Positions 17,915-27,599 of a DNA stretch of 64,000 nt are shown here, in pieces. Made by a program: the position numbers and the translations under genes. How positions within the stretch are numbered: the stretch's first letter is position 1; the number at the start of each line of letters is the position of its first letter. Source of the DNA: Rhodobacteraceae bacterium XHP0102 (lineage in GTDB: Bacteria; Pseudomonadota; Alphaproteobacteria; Rhodobacterales; Rhodobacteraceae); NCBI GenBank assembly GCA_025751475.1, contig JAOWLD010000004.1, forward strand, positions 62,001-126,000. The letters are read 5' to 3'. The notes under the pieces are model-generated. The model was given only the letters and a program-made list of their open reading frames with translations, was not told where the DNA came from and made no database searches.

Positions 17915-18853
17915 TCAGCCTTCAAGGATCAATTCGGGCAATTTGCGGGCAAAGTCGCGAATGACATTGGCCAATTGTCGGTGGGCTGCTCCCGCGCCTG
18001 AGGTGCTGCGCCAGACCAACCCGATGGAGCGCGAAAAGCGCCGCCCCTTGAAAGGGCGCACAACCACATCTTGTGCGCGTCCCGTGATCTCTGAACGCAC
18101 GTAGAGCGCGGGCAGAAAGGTGGCCCCCATGCCCATCGCCACCATTTGGCGCAAAGCGTCTAGCGATGTTCCTTCATATTCGCGCGAGAGGGTGGCCCCT
18201 GTTTCGACACAAAGCGCAGAGATTTGACTGTGCAGCGCGTAATTGGGCGAAAGCGAAAGGATTGTCTCGGTGCTGAGGTCTTGCGGTTCAATGTGTTCCC
18301 GCTGCGCGAGGGGATGATCCGCCGAAATGGCAACAACCAGCGGTTCGCGAAACAATCGTTCAGTGATCAATGATGCGCCTGAAATAGGCAATTGTGTGAG
18401 GATTAAATCATGGCTGCCCTCTGTGATCTGGCGCGCCAGATCATGTGGGGCGGCTTCGCGCACATAGAGCCTAAGATCAGGGTGGGATCGGTGTAAATCT
18501 CCCACGATATGAGGCATCAAATAGGGGCCAAGCGTGCTTGATGTGCCAAGACGCAATGTGCCGCCAAGCCCTGATTGCAGCGTTGCAGAAAGGTCAACGA
18601 TTGCTTGGGTCGCGTCCAAGATATCCCGCGCGCGCGCCACAACTTCGCGTCCTGCAAGCGTCAATTGAACAGGCCCGCGTCCACGTTCGATCAGCGTAAG
18701 CGACAGCGCCTCCTCCAACGTTTTGATCTGAACCGAAAGGGAGGGCTGCGAAATCCCGCAGGCCTCGGCGGCCAAACGAAAATGTCCCGTTTCCTCAATC
18801 GCCACCAAGTAGCGCAGTTGACGGAGGGTCAGCGGAATTTTGGGAATAGGCAT
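17915..18853 (-). CDS. OxyR-like LysR regulator lacking the peroxidatic cysteine
   Basis: The 312-residue protein aligns along its length with OxyR: HTH FRLAAEACGISQPSLSVQIK near 25-44, and the C-terminal regions EGTSLDALRQMVAMGMGATF and LPALYV. In E. coli OxyR the reactive Cys199 lies in LEDGHCLRDQ; here the matching stretch is LSPNYALHSQ, with Ala206 in its place and Arg/Asp replaced by His/Ser. The position equivalent to Cys208 is kept (Cys215). It therefore probably cannot sense peroxide by the standard disulfide. It has no divergent katG or ahpC neighbour. A TTAG-N7-CTAT element lies just upstream of its start. Confidence 0.85.
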   Translation of the reverse strand: MPIPKIPLTLRQLRYLVAIEETGHFRLAAEACGISQPSLSVQIKTLEEALSLTLIERGRGPVQLTLAGREVVARARDILDATQAIVDLSATLQSGLGGTLRLGTSSTLGPYLMPHIVGDLHRSHPDLRLYVREAAPHDLARQITEGSHDLILTQLPISGASLITERLFREPLVVAISADHPLAQREHIEPQDLSTETILSLSPNYALHSQISALCVETGATLSREYEGTSLDALRQMVAMGMGATFLPALYVRSEITGRAQDVVVRPFKGRRFSRSIGLVWRSTSGAGAAHRQLANVIRDFARKLPELILEG

Positions 18854-19160
18854 CTTCGACCTTTGTTAGCTTTTTCCTATCGAAATATGTTGTAATGCAA
18901 TATTTTCTTTAAGCAAGGGCGAGGCTACATCTAAGTCATGATCAGGCATAAACCTGATTAGGCCAATGCGAAGGCACGCGCGCAAAGGCCATTTGACGCA
19001 AGGCCCGTGTCTCTGGTTGTTAGTCCCTTCCAGTGGTTTGAGATGGGCAAAGCGTTTCGGGTGTCCTGACGGGATCCTGCCGTCACCCCTGAGGGGCACC
19101 CGATTTCTCCTTCCTCGCGCGGGTCAATTGGTCAATCCAATTGATCCGCGTGTACCCCAT
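18854..19160. other. 307-base non-coding region upstream of the OxyR-like gene
   Basis: No gene is seen. The OxyR-proximal part contains TTAG-N7-CTAT at 18866-18880, similar to half of an OxyR site (ATAG-N7-CTAT), which could serve autoregulation. Further out are an inverted repeat ATCAGG/CCTGAT near 18940-18957 and a long hairpin next to the phosphatase gene, listed separately. Confidence 0.5.
19118..19150 (-). terminator. long hairpin after the phosphatase-like gene
   Basis: CGCGGGTCAATTGG (19118-19131) pairs with CCAATTGATCCGCG (19137-19150), 13 of 14 positions, around a 5-base loop. It begins 11 bases past the stop of the phosphatase-like gene. No T-run follows, so it may stabilise the 3' end or act with Rho. 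The position fits a terminator that insulates the OxyR-like gene. Confidence 0.5.
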
Positions 19161-19931
19161 TTAGGTTTGTAAAACGCTCAACTGACCTTCGGGCAGGATG
19201 GCCACTGCACTCAGCCGCCCCGTTTCATCCGCGCGGGTGTTCAGTGCAATATGTCCTTCGGCTTGGGTGACGGTTTCAACCCCCGAATGGCCATGTGCAA
19301 TCCATAACCCATCCTTGCGCAAGCGATAGGAAAATTCGGGATGACCCCAGATCAGGTTTCTTGGGCTTTGCTGATCAAGCGGGTGATGCGGGTCCGCACC
19401 CGCATGGGTGGCGGCCACGTTCCCCGATTGCCAAAAAAGCGGCAGGCGCTTGAGCCATTCAAGCCGCGCTGGCCCAAGCGCTTGGGAAAGCCCAGCCGTC
19501 AATTGATCTGCGGGTTGGTCTGGGTCAAGCGACACCTCGCGCAGAAATGTCTCGGCGCCTGAGCGCAACCAGCGTTGCAGGCGCACCGAAGGAGCCTCTA
19601 GGCTGTCCAACAAAAGCCGTTCCTGCGCCCCACAAAGGCAGATCACATTATCTGGAAATTCGCTGCATAAATCCATCAAACGATCGACCGTGGCGAGGCC
19701 TTGCCCGCCGCCATGCAGGTAATTTCCAACGAAAACAAGTTTTGGATTTTGCGCACCGCTGTTGCCGATATGGGCATCAATGCGGGCCAAAATACCCTCA
19801 AGAAGCAACGCGCAGCCCAATATATCGCCCACAATATAACAGGCCTGCTCGGGCAGCGGTGCGGTGCCATCCGCCGCTGATCGAGCGCTCAATCCCGCAG
19901 CGGTGGTTTTTCGCTTAAAGAGTTTCAGCAT
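19161..19931 (-). CDS. degenerate PPP-type metallophosphatase (probable pseudoenzyme)
   Basis: The 256-residue protein follows the layout of bacterial serine/threonine phosphatases (PrpE/ApaH group). Three of the metal and phosphate motifs are changed: GDxHG appears as GDILG (35-39), GDxxDRG as GNYLHGG (69-75), and GNHE as GAQE (101-104). Only THAG (175-178) and the late HGHS (213-216) are intact. At least three metal-coordinating side chains are therefore missing, and catalysis is unlikely. The frame is open with no nonsense codon, so it seems retained for a binding or structural role. It lies downstream of the ybbAP genes on the same strand. Confidence 0.8.
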   Translation of the reverse strand: MLKLFKRKTTAAGLSARSAADGTAPLPEQACYIVGDILGCALLLEGILARIDAHIGNSGAQNPKLVFVGNYLHGGGQGLATVDRLMDLCSEFPDNVICLCGAQERLLLDSLEAPSVRLQRWLRSGAETFLREVSLDPDQPADQLTAGLSQALGPARLEWLKRLPLFWQSGNVAATHAGADPHHPLDQQSPRNLIWGHPEFSYRLRKDGLWIAHGHSGVETVTQAEGHIALNTRADETGRLSAVAILPEGQLSVLQT

Positions 19932-19981
19932 GGTGCAACAGTTGCGCGCTTCTCAAGATTCACGCAAGCTCGAATTTCGCC

Positions 19982-22522
19982 TCAATCCTTTGCACGCAAA
20001 CGCCCCGCAGGCCGCATCCTCAATGGCCGCCAAGCATAGCCAAGGCCCGCCAAGAGGCTGACCAAAGCCCCGCCCCCGATGATTGAGACAGCAGAGATGA
20101 CATCAAAACGAAACGGGGCCTGCATAACGAATTCCATCACTGCAAACCCGCCGAGCGTGCCCGCCGCCAATGCCACCAAACCCGCCATCGCGCCCAGCAG
20201 GGCCGAGCGCAGGGCAAAGGATATCAAGATTTGTGCCCGCGTTGCGCCAAGGGTTTTTAAAAGTGCCGCCTCATAGCTGCGCGCGCGCTCCCCCGAGGCG
20301 GCGGCACCGATTAACACGACCAGTCCCGTGATCAGCGTAACCCCCGCCCCAAGCGCGGTTGCGGTGGCAATTGCGCCAAGCGCCTCTGCGACACGGTCGA
20401 GCGCATCGCGGATACGAATGGCGGTTATATTCGGCGCATTCCCTGCCAAATCCCGTAAAAGCTGTGCCTCGGCCTCTTCTTCGGCATAAACGGTGGCAAT
20501 GAATGTATGCGGCGCACCTGCCAATGCATTGGAGGACAGAGTAATGACGAACCCGATGCCCGCATTGGAAAAATCGACCTCGCGCAGCGCCGCGATGGTT
20601 GCGGTGATATCGCGTCCCAACACGTTGACTGTGATCTGGTCGCCCAGTCCCACGCCAAGTTCGGCCGCTTCTTCGGCGGCAAAGGCCATCAGCGGTGGAC
20701 CATCATAGCCCACGGGCCACCATGACCCCGCTACGATCTGCTCCGAAGGGGGGGCTTCATCCAAATAGGTTAGCCCGCGATCGCCCCGCACAACCCAATG
20801 GTCGCCTGCCACGTTGCGTGCATCCTGTCCATTGATCCCTGTAACAATGCCGCGCAGCATGGGCGCGGTCTCCACCCGCGAGACGGCGGGGTCCGTGGTG
20901 GTGCGGGTAAGAAAATCGTCAATCTGATTGGGTTGAATGTCCACGAAGAAATAGGAAGGCGCCACTTCGGGCAGATCGCGGTCAATCGCGCTTTGCAGGT
21001 TGGAGGATATTTGCCCAACCGCCGCTAAAACAGAAAGGCCCAAGCCAAGCGAGATCATCACGGCTGTTGCCTCGGATCGTGGTGCGGCAATGGCGGCAAG
21101 GGCCGCGCGCAACACCACGCGACCATGCAAGCTGCGCCCACGGGCGATTTTGCGCAACACCTGCCGTAATCCCCATGCCGCAAGCCACAGCAGGGCCAAG
21201 GCGGCTGCGATGCCCCCTGCCGCCCCAAGGGTCAGGATCGGCACACCAGAGCGCCACAATGCCAAGCCAAGCAAGGCGGCACACAGCCCCAAAAGTGCAG
21301 CAAGGTAGCGTGCGCGCGGCATAGCAATTGCGGGGCTTGCCGCATCCCGAAAAATCGCCGCGGCGCGCAAGCGTTCGGTTTGTGCTAATGGCAGCAAGGT
21401 AAAGATCAGCGCGGTCAATGCACCATAGCTGGCCGCTTCGATCAGCGCAGAAGGCGCAATTCCGATATCAAGATCAACGGGCATATGCGGGGCCAAAAAC
21501 GGTGCAGCCAAAAGCGGCAACAGCGCGCCGAGGGCCACCCCAAGCAAAACACCCAATCCTCCCAATATGACAATCTGTATGAAATAGGCCGCAAAGATGG
21601 TGCGTCCCTCCGCGCCGATGGTCTTTAGGATCGCGATGGTTGACAGGCGATTTTCGAGATAGGCGCGCACGGCTGCGGCAATACCGACCCCCCCCACGGC
21701 CAAACCAGCCAGTCCAACCAGCACCAAGAACGTGCCAATCCGATCCACGAAGCGTTCCACGCCTGGTGCGGCGCGGCGGCTATCCTGCCAACGAATGCCG
21801 CCCTCAGGAAAGGCTTCTTCCATTTGCAGGCGCAATCTATCGAAATCAGCCCCTTCGGGCAGTTTGAGGCGCACTTCCGTCTCATAAAGCGTGCCTGGTT
21901 GGATCAGACCCGAGGACGCGAGGCCATCAAGTGACACGATGCTGCGCGGGCCAAGGCCGAAGCCCCCCGCCGCACCATCGGGTTCCGTCTCCAATGCAGC
22001 GCGCAGTTCAAACTCGGCAGTGCCAATGGTGAAGACATCCCCGATACGCATCCCCAAGCGGTCAATCAAGACCTGCTGCATCACCGCCCCGTGACGGCCA
22101 TCACGCAGGGCAATCGCCTCTTGGATCGGCTGTGCAGGCACAAGGCCTGCCGTGCCATAAAGCGGATAGGCGGCATCCACTGCGCGCAGTTGCGTGAGCG
22201 CATAATCCATACCATCAGGCCCAGCAAACCCCGCCATGGATCGCAGTTCGATGGTTTCTGAAACTTCGGTCGAGATCGCCTCCATAAAGGCACGCTCTTG
22301 GACAGTCGGGCCGCGATAGGTGAATTCCATTTCGGCATCACCGCCGAGGATCACGGCCCCTTCGCGGGAGAGGCCATCGCTGATTGCGCTGCGCACCGTG
22401 CCAACCGTGCCAATGGCTGCGACCCCCAAGACCAGACAGGCAAGAAATATGCGAAACCCGCGTAATCCGCCCCGCCATTGCGCCCGCAATTCGCGCTGGG
22501 CAATCCGCCAAGCAACGCTCAT
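19982..22522 (-). CDS. ybbP: ABC transporter permease, YbbP/FtsX family
   Basis: The 846-residue protein has the MacB/FtsX-type topology doubled: one membrane helix at the N-terminus (about 20-42), a large periplasmic domain, three helices (about 255-375), a central linker with more helices (about 400-500), a second periplasmic part, and three C-terminal helices (about 715-835). This matches YbbP, whose partner YbbA lies upstream with a four-base overlap. In E. coli ybbAP is next to tesA, as here. The substrate is not known for certain; release of hydrophobic compounds has been proposed. Confidence 0.9.
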   Translation of the reverse strand: MSVAWRIAQRELRAQWRGGLRGFRIFLACLVLGVAAIGTVGTVRSAISDGLSREGAVILGGDAEMEFTYRGPTVQERAFMEAISTEVSETIELRSMAGFAGPDGMDYALTQLRAVDAAYPLYGTAGLVPAQPIQEAIALRDGRHGAVMQQVLIDRLGMRIGDVFTIGTAEFELRAALETEPDGAAGGFGLGPRSIVSLDGLASSGLIQPGTLYETEVRLKLPEGADFDRLRLQMEEAFPEGGIRWQDSRRAAPGVERFVDRIGTFLVLVGLAGLAVGGVGIAAAVRAYLENRLSTIAILKTIGAEGRTIFAAYFIQIVILGGLGVLLGVALGALLPLLAAPFLAPHMPVDLDIGIAPSALIEAASYGALTALIFTLLPLAQTERLRAAAIFRDAASPAIAMPRARYLAALLGLCAALLGLALWRSGVPILTLGAAGGIAAALALLWLAAWGLRQVLRKIARGRSLHGRVVLRAALAAIAAPRSEATAVMISLGLGLSVLAAVGQISSNLQSAIDRDLPEVAPSYFFVDIQPNQIDDFLTRTTTDPAVSRVETAPMLRGIVTGINGQDARNVAGDHWVVRGDRGLTYLDEAPPSEQIVAGSWWPVGYDGPPLMAFAAEEAAELGVGLGDQITVNVLGRDITATIAALREVDFSNAGIGFVITLSSNALAGAPHTFIATVYAEEEAEAQLLRDLAGNAPNITAIRIRDALDRVAEALGAIATATALGAGVTLITGLVVLIGAAASGERARSYEAALLKTLGATRAQILISFALRSALLGAMAGLVALAAGTLGGFAVMEFVMQAPFRFDVISAVSIIGGGALVSLLAGLGYAWRPLRMRPAGRLRAKD

Positions 22523-23220
22523 GGGCGCGGCCCTGTCCGTGAGGGCGTCTCAGACACCACACGGCCATCGCGCAAAGTGATCATGCGGTCACATTTGGCG
22601 GCCAATTCGGGCGAATGGGTCACAAGGATCAGCGTGGCGCCATCGCGACTTTGCAGACCCATCAGCAAATCCATGATCTGTGCGCCATTGGTCGCATCCA
22701 GATTGCCTGTCGGTTCATCCGCCAAAAGGATCGCGGGGCGTGGGGCCACAGCGCGGGCGAGGGCCACGCGCTGTTGCTCGCCGCCCGACATTTGCGCGGG
22801 ATAATGATCGGCACGATGGGCCAGACCCACGGCCTCCAACTCAGCCGCGGCGCGCTCAAAAGCATCGCGCACCCCTGCCAATTCCAACGGGGTAGCGACA
22901 TTTTCAATCGCTGTCATGGTTGGGATCAAGTGAAAGGACTGGAACACGACACCCATATGGCTGCGGCGAAAACGCGCCAGCGCGTCTTCATCCATGCGCC
23001 CCAAGTCATAGTCGAGGGCACGCACCGTGCCCGATGTTGGGCGCTCTAACCCGCCCATAAGCATCAAGAGAGAGGATTTCCCCGACCCTGAAGGACCAAC
23101 AAGGCTGACGCTTTCCCCTTTGCTTATCGTCAAAGACACCCCATTTAGGATATCAACGGGGCCAGCATTGCCCATCAAGGACAGGCCCGCGTCTTCGAGC
23201 GAAAGGATTGTTTCAGCCAT
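22519..23220 (-). CDS. ybbA: ABC transporter ATP-binding protein YbbA
   Basis: This is a LolD/MacB-type ATPase of about 233 residues. It has Walker A GPSGSGKSSLL near 38-48, signature MSGGEQQRVALARA near 140-153, Walker B ILLADEPTGNLD near 161-172, and the H-loop VTHSPELA. It powers the YbbP permease. The chosen ATG at 23220 overlaps the divergent tesA ATG by two bases, which leaves no room for separate promoters; at least one of the two starts may lie further inside its gene. The longer frame to 23280 would extend into tesA and is not supported by a ribosome site. Confidence 0.9.
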   Translation of the reverse strand: MAETILSLEDAGLSLMGNAGPVDILNGVSLTISKGESVSLVGPSGSGKSSLLMLMGGLERPTSGTVRALDYDLGRMDEDALARFRRSHMGVVFQSFHLIPTMTAIENVATPLELAGVRDAFERAAAELEAVGLAHRADHYPAQMSGGEQQRVALARAVAPRPAILLADEPTGNLDATNGAQIMDLLMGLQSRDGATLILVTHSPELAAKCDRMITLRDGRVVSETPSRTGPRP

Positions 23221-23941
23221 GGATGAAAACCCCGTGAATTTCTTTAATCTGTCATATGGGGTATTGCCGCGCTGCGGCAAGGGGCGGTTTTGGTCTGCGG
23301 CGGTAACGGCATTGACGCTTTCGTTTTTGCCGCAGGCTGTGATGGCGCAGATGCAGATCGTGGCATTGGGCGACAGCCTGACCCAAGGCTATGGCCTGCC
23401 GCAAGGCGAAGGATTTGTGCCGCAGCTGCAAAATTGGTTGACCGCACAGGGCCATGATGTGGAGGTTATCAATGCGGGTGTTTCTGGGGATACCACGGCA
23501 GGGGGACTGTCACGGATTGACTGGACGCTTACACCTGAGGTTGACGCCGTGATCGTGGCATTGGGTGGTAATGATCTGTTGCGCGGAATTCCCCCCGCCA
23601 CAAGCCGCGCCAATCTGGACGCGATTTTGCAAACAATAACGGCACGGGATTTGCCCGTTCTTTTGGTGGGCTTGCCTGCACCTAACAATTACGGCCCCGC
23701 GTTCAAGGCGGAGTTTGATGCGATCTACCCAGAGCTTGCCGCCACATATGACACAGGGCTTGTGCCTGACTTTCTTGGGCCAATTGCAGATGCCGCCGAG
23801 GCAGACCGCCAACAAGCACTGGCGGATTTGATGCAGGCCGATGGTATCCATCCCAACGCGCAGGGCGTTGCATTGATGGTCGCCGCCATCGGCCCCGAGG
23901 TTACGGCGTTGATCGCCCGCGCAGCAGAAGATACCCCGTGA
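23219..23941 (+). CDS. tesA: SGNH-type arylesterase / lysophospholipase TesA
   Basis: The product is an exported GDSL hydrolase. It has block I LGDSLTQGYGLPQGEGF, with the nucleophilic Ser, block II VINAGVSGDTTAGG, block III GGNDLLRG, and block V DGIHPNAQG with catalytic Asp and His. A signal peptide (AAVTALTLSFLPQAVMAQ) is cut after AMA-like VMA. The start is unsure: the ATG at 23219 overlaps the divergent ybbA ATG, while GTG at 23234 or later codons would give a more normal signal peptide n-region. It is followed with a four-base overlap by a nitrilase gene. Confidence 0.9.
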   Translation: MDENPVNFFNLSYGVLPRCGKGRFWSAAVTALTLSFLPQAVMAQMQIVALGDSLTQGYGLPQGEGFVPQLQNWLTAQGHDVEVINAGVSGDTTAGGLSRIDWTLTPEVDAVIVALGGNDLLRGIPPATSRANLDAILQTITARDLPVLLVGLPAPNNYGPAFKAEFDAIYPELAATYDTGLVPDFLGPIADAAEADRQQALADLMQADGIHPNAQGVALMVAAIGPEVTALIARAAEDTP

Positions 23942-24819
23942 CCGAAGTTCAGAATAACCTGCGCGTGGCGGTGGGGCAGATGTGTTCCGCTGCCCGTCAT
24001 GACCCAAATATTGCTGTGATGCAGGATTTTGCACGCAATGCAGCCGCAGGTGGCGCTGATCTGTTGTGTCTGCCCGAGGTTGCGGGGCTGATGTGTCGGG
24101 ACCGTGCGAAGGCCGATGCACAGGTCATCACGGCGCAGGCTGATCCGTTCATCGCCGCGGCACGGGTGGCAGCGGCAGAACAGCGGATTTGGATTCAAGC
24201 AGGCAGCACGCCAGTCCGCAAACAGGGCTGTGAGAAATTTCGCAATCACGCAGTTTTGATCGCGCCTGATGGGGATTTGGTCGCGGAATACGACAAAATT
24301 CACCTGTTTGACATCGCGCTCGAAGGGCAGGCCCCGATTGGTGAATCCAACCGATTTGAAGCAGGCGATCGGGCGGTTGTGGTTGACACCCCTTGGGGGC
24401 CTTGGGGCATGAGCATTTGCTATGACATCCGTTTTGGCCACCTTCTGCGCGACTATGCAAAGGCGGGTGCCCGCCTGATTTTTGCACCATCCGCATTTAC
24501 CGTCCCAACGGGCCAAGCCCATTGGGAGGTGCTGCTGCGCGCGCGCGCTATTGAAACGGGGTGTTTCATCGTTGCGGCCGCACAATCGGGCACTCATGAA
24601 GATGGGCGCAGCACATATGGTCATTCACTTGTTGTCTCTCCATGGGGCGAGGTTTTGTGTGATGCAGGTGCCGCGGCACCACAGCTGATCTTTTGTGATC
24701 TTGACCTGAGCCGTGCGGACCATGCGCGCGCGCAAATTCCGAACCTGTCCAACGAAAGACCGTATGAGCTATCGCGCATAGATGCCCGCACCAAAGCGCG
24801 GGCGTGCAACGAAAGATAG
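23938..24819 (+). CDS. carbon-nitrogen hydrolase (nitrilase superfamily, Nit1/NitFhit-like)
   Basis: The 293-residue protein has the Glu-Lys-Cys triad of the nitrilase fold: Glu in LLCLPEVAG near residue 46, Lys in YDKIHLFDI near 119, and Cys in SICYDIRFGHLLRDYA near 160. The motifs best fit the Nit (deaminated glutathione amidase) branch, which repairs an aminotransferase side product. The start is a GTG at 23938, overlapping the tesA stop (GTGA). In other Rhodobacterales this gene usually follows grxC. Here it follows tesA, so the context has changed. Confidence 0.87.
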   Translation: MTEVQNNLRVAVGQMCSAARHDPNIAVMQDFARNAAAGGADLLCLPEVAGLMCRDRAKADAQVITAQADPFIAAARVAAAEQRIWIQAGSTPVRKQGCEKFRNHAVLIAPDGDLVAEYDKIHLFDIALEGQAPIGESNRFEAGDRAVVVDTPWGPWGMSICYDIRFGHLLRDYAKAGARLIFAPSAFTVPTGQAHWEVLLRARAIETGCFIVAAAQSGTHEDGRSTYGHSLVVSPWGEVLCDAGAAAPQLIFCDLDLSRADHARAQIPNLSNERPYELSRIDARTKARACNER

Positions 24820-25052
24820 CGCAACCTACCGCTAAGATGATCCGCCGTGCCCTCGTCCTGCGCCGCAGTTGGGGATAGATTAACCATATCGAAAGCGCAT
24901 CGGGACTTGCCAAAGTTGAGGTGGTTTTCGTTTCGAGATGACGGATGATTGAGCGGTAGAGTTTTGGCGAGTGCCTGTCATCTTGGGTAGTGTTGTGAAC
25001 GAGTAATTTGTTTTCGCTCCGTTAACTGGTCACTTTGTGCTGATGGTGGCAT

Positions 25053-25082
25053 GGCGCGGGAGGTTTTCCTCTCGCGCCTTTT

Positions 25083-25084
<2 letters not shown>
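25053..25084 (+). terminator. strong intrinsic terminator downstream of the nitrilase gene
   Basis: GGCGCGGGAGG (25053-25063) and CCTCTCGCGCC (25068-25078) form an 11-pair stem with a TTTT loop, followed by six T (25079-25084). It works on the plus strand, 234 bases past the nitrilase stop, and overlaps the stop codon of the convergent repeat-protein gene. The region 24820-25052 has no coding potential. Confidence 0.88.
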
Positions 25085-25961
<877 letters not shown>

Positions 25962-26067
25962 GATCTGATCCTTTTTTGCAACTCGCCGTAACTTGGCATC
26001 GCATTTGCAAGTTCTGCGCCAGATGGGCCGAGGTCCGTGACATCCCCTTTGCGAAGGAGAAAATCAG

Positions 26068-26454
26068 ATGAGTAGCATTGCCGATCACATCGCCCCTTTT
26101 GCCGATGCTTTGACTTTGCGCGAGCGGCGCAATGGAATTTTGGCATCCAATATCGCCAATGCCGCAACCCCTGGTTACAAGGCGCGCGATTTTGACTTCG
26201 AGGCCGCCTATGCGGCGGAGCGTGGACTCGGCGCAGGGTTGCTTCGCAGTGATCCGCGGCATTTTGGGGCAGGCCAAGCAGGCCAAATGCAGCTTGGCTA
26301 TCGCGTGGCCGTTAATCCTTCGTTGGATGGCAACACCGTTGAGGCCTCTGTGGAGCAAATGGAATTTGCGGAAAACAGTCTGCGCTACCAGACCAGTTTG
26401 ATGTTTCTCAATCGCCGTATTTCAGGACTGATGACCGCGATGCGGGGGGAATAG
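26068..26454 (+). CDS. flgB: flagellar basal-body rod protein FlgB
   Basis: FlgB forms the proximal rod of the flagellum. The 128-residue protein has the conserved rod-protein N-terminus with [20 protein letters not shown] near 20-39. Its C-terminal heptad region [20 protein letters not shown] is typical. An AAGGAGA site precedes the ATG. It is the first of four flg genes on the plus strand in the order B-C-D-E. Confidence 0.94.
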   Translation: MSSIADHIAPFADALTLRERRNGILASNIANAATPGYKARDFDFEAAYAAERGLGAGLLRSDPRHFGAGQAGQMQLGYRVAVNPSLDGNTVEASVEQMEFAENSLRYQTSLMFLNRRISGLMTAMRGE

Positions 26455-26457
26455 GAT

Positions 26458-26871
26458 ATGGCGATCAACTCCGTTTTTGAGCTTGCCGCCCGCGCGATGA
26501 ATGCGCAGATGGTGCGGATCAACACAGTCGCCAGCAATTTGGCCAATGCTGATGCGGTCAGCGGCGATGCGCAAAACGCCTATCGCCCGATCCGCCCCGT
26601 GTTTGAAACGGTTTATCAAAACAGCGTCCGCAAGGACGGTTTGGCCAGTGTCAAGGTGGATCAGATTGTCACCCTTGATCGCGCGCCCGAGCGGGTCCAT
26701 GCGCCTGACCGCCCGATGGCAGATGCCGATGGCTATATCTATCGCGCGGCCGTCTCGCCCGAGGAAGAAATGGTCGAGATGATGGATGCCTCGCGCCAAT
26801 ACCAAAACACACTCGAAGTGGTGTCGACCATTCGCACCTTGATGGCGCGCACGATGTCTATGGGTCAGTAG
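26458..26871 (+). CDS. flgC: flagellar basal-body rod protein FlgC
   Basis: The 137-residue protein is FlgC, a rod component next to FlgB. It has the N-terminal ARAMNAQMVRINTVASNLAN near 11-30 and a C-terminus with EEMVEMMDASRQYQNTLEVV, both typical. Only three bases separate it from flgB and eleven from flgD, so the genes form one transcript. Confidence 0.94.
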   Translation: MAINSVFELAARAMNAQMVRINTVASNLANADAVSGDAQNAYRPIRPVFETVYQNSVRKDGLASVKVDQIVTLDRAPERVHAPDRPMADADGYIYRAAVSPEEEMVEMMDASRQYQNTLEVVSTIRTLMARTMSMGQ

Positions 26872-26882
26872 GGGGATTACGG

Positions 26883-27566
26883 ATGACTGAGCTTGCTTCA
26901 CCCGTCAACACTGCTGCACAACTGCGCCAATCACAGGCGTTGCAGCCGCAACGCCAGACCGGCACATCGGATTTGGGGCAGGATGATTTCCTGCGCTTGA
27001 TGACCACCCAACTCAAGAACCAAGACCCGTTTCAGCCAATGGAAAACGGCGAATTTCTTGCGCAGATGGCGCAATTTTCAACCGTATCGGGGCTGGATCG
27101 GGTCAACGAAACCTTGGGGGCAATTTCAGGGCAGATTTCGGCCTCGCGGATTGCAACGGGCTCATCCTTCCTGGGGCAGCAGGTTCTTGTTCCAGGGGCC
27201 GTTGCACGACCTGATGCGGAAGGGGCCATCACGGGTGTTGTGGACCTCCCACAATCCGCACAATCGGTCTTGGTGCGATATTTCGATCCGCAATCTGGCA
27301 CGGAATTGCACCGTCAAGAGTTGGGGGCGCAACCTGCGGGGCTGATGGGCTTTGGGTGGCATGACTTGCCCGCTGATCTGGCCGCCGCACGCGCCCCAGT
27401 CCGCATCACCATCACAGCGCAAAGCGAAGGCCAAAGCACTGATCTGGGCGCTTCGGTCTATGCGCGCGTGACAGGTGTAGAATTGGGGCAAGAGGCGGGC
27501 AGCCTTGCGCTGCGGGTTGAAGATTATGGCTTGCGCGACAGCCGCGAGATAACCGCGCTGCGCTGA
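26883..27566 (+). CDS. flgD: flagellar hook capping protein FlgD
   Basis: FlgD caps the growing hook. The 227-residue protein has the conserved N-terminal DFLRLMTTQLKNQDPFQPME near residues 37-56, followed by FLAQMAQFSTVSGLDRVNE, and the later FlgD Ig/tudor-like part (VLVRYFDPQSGTELHRQELG). It needs a functional FlgE hook protein to act on. The next gene, flgE, appears truncated, so this operon may be decaying. Confidence 0.92.
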   Translation: MTELASPVNTAAQLRQSQALQPQRQTGTSDLGQDDFLRLMTTQLKNQDPFQPMENGEFLAQMAQFSTVSGLDRVNETLGAISGQISASRIATGSSFLGQQVLVPGAVARPDAEGAITGVVDLPQSAQSVLVRYFDPQSGTELHRQELGAQPAGLMGFGWHDLPADLAAARAPVRITITAQSEGQSTDLGASVYARVTGVELGQEAGSLALRVEDYGLRDSREITALR

Positions 27567-27599
27567 TCTGCGTTGGCGCTTGAGAAGAAGGAAACCAGA

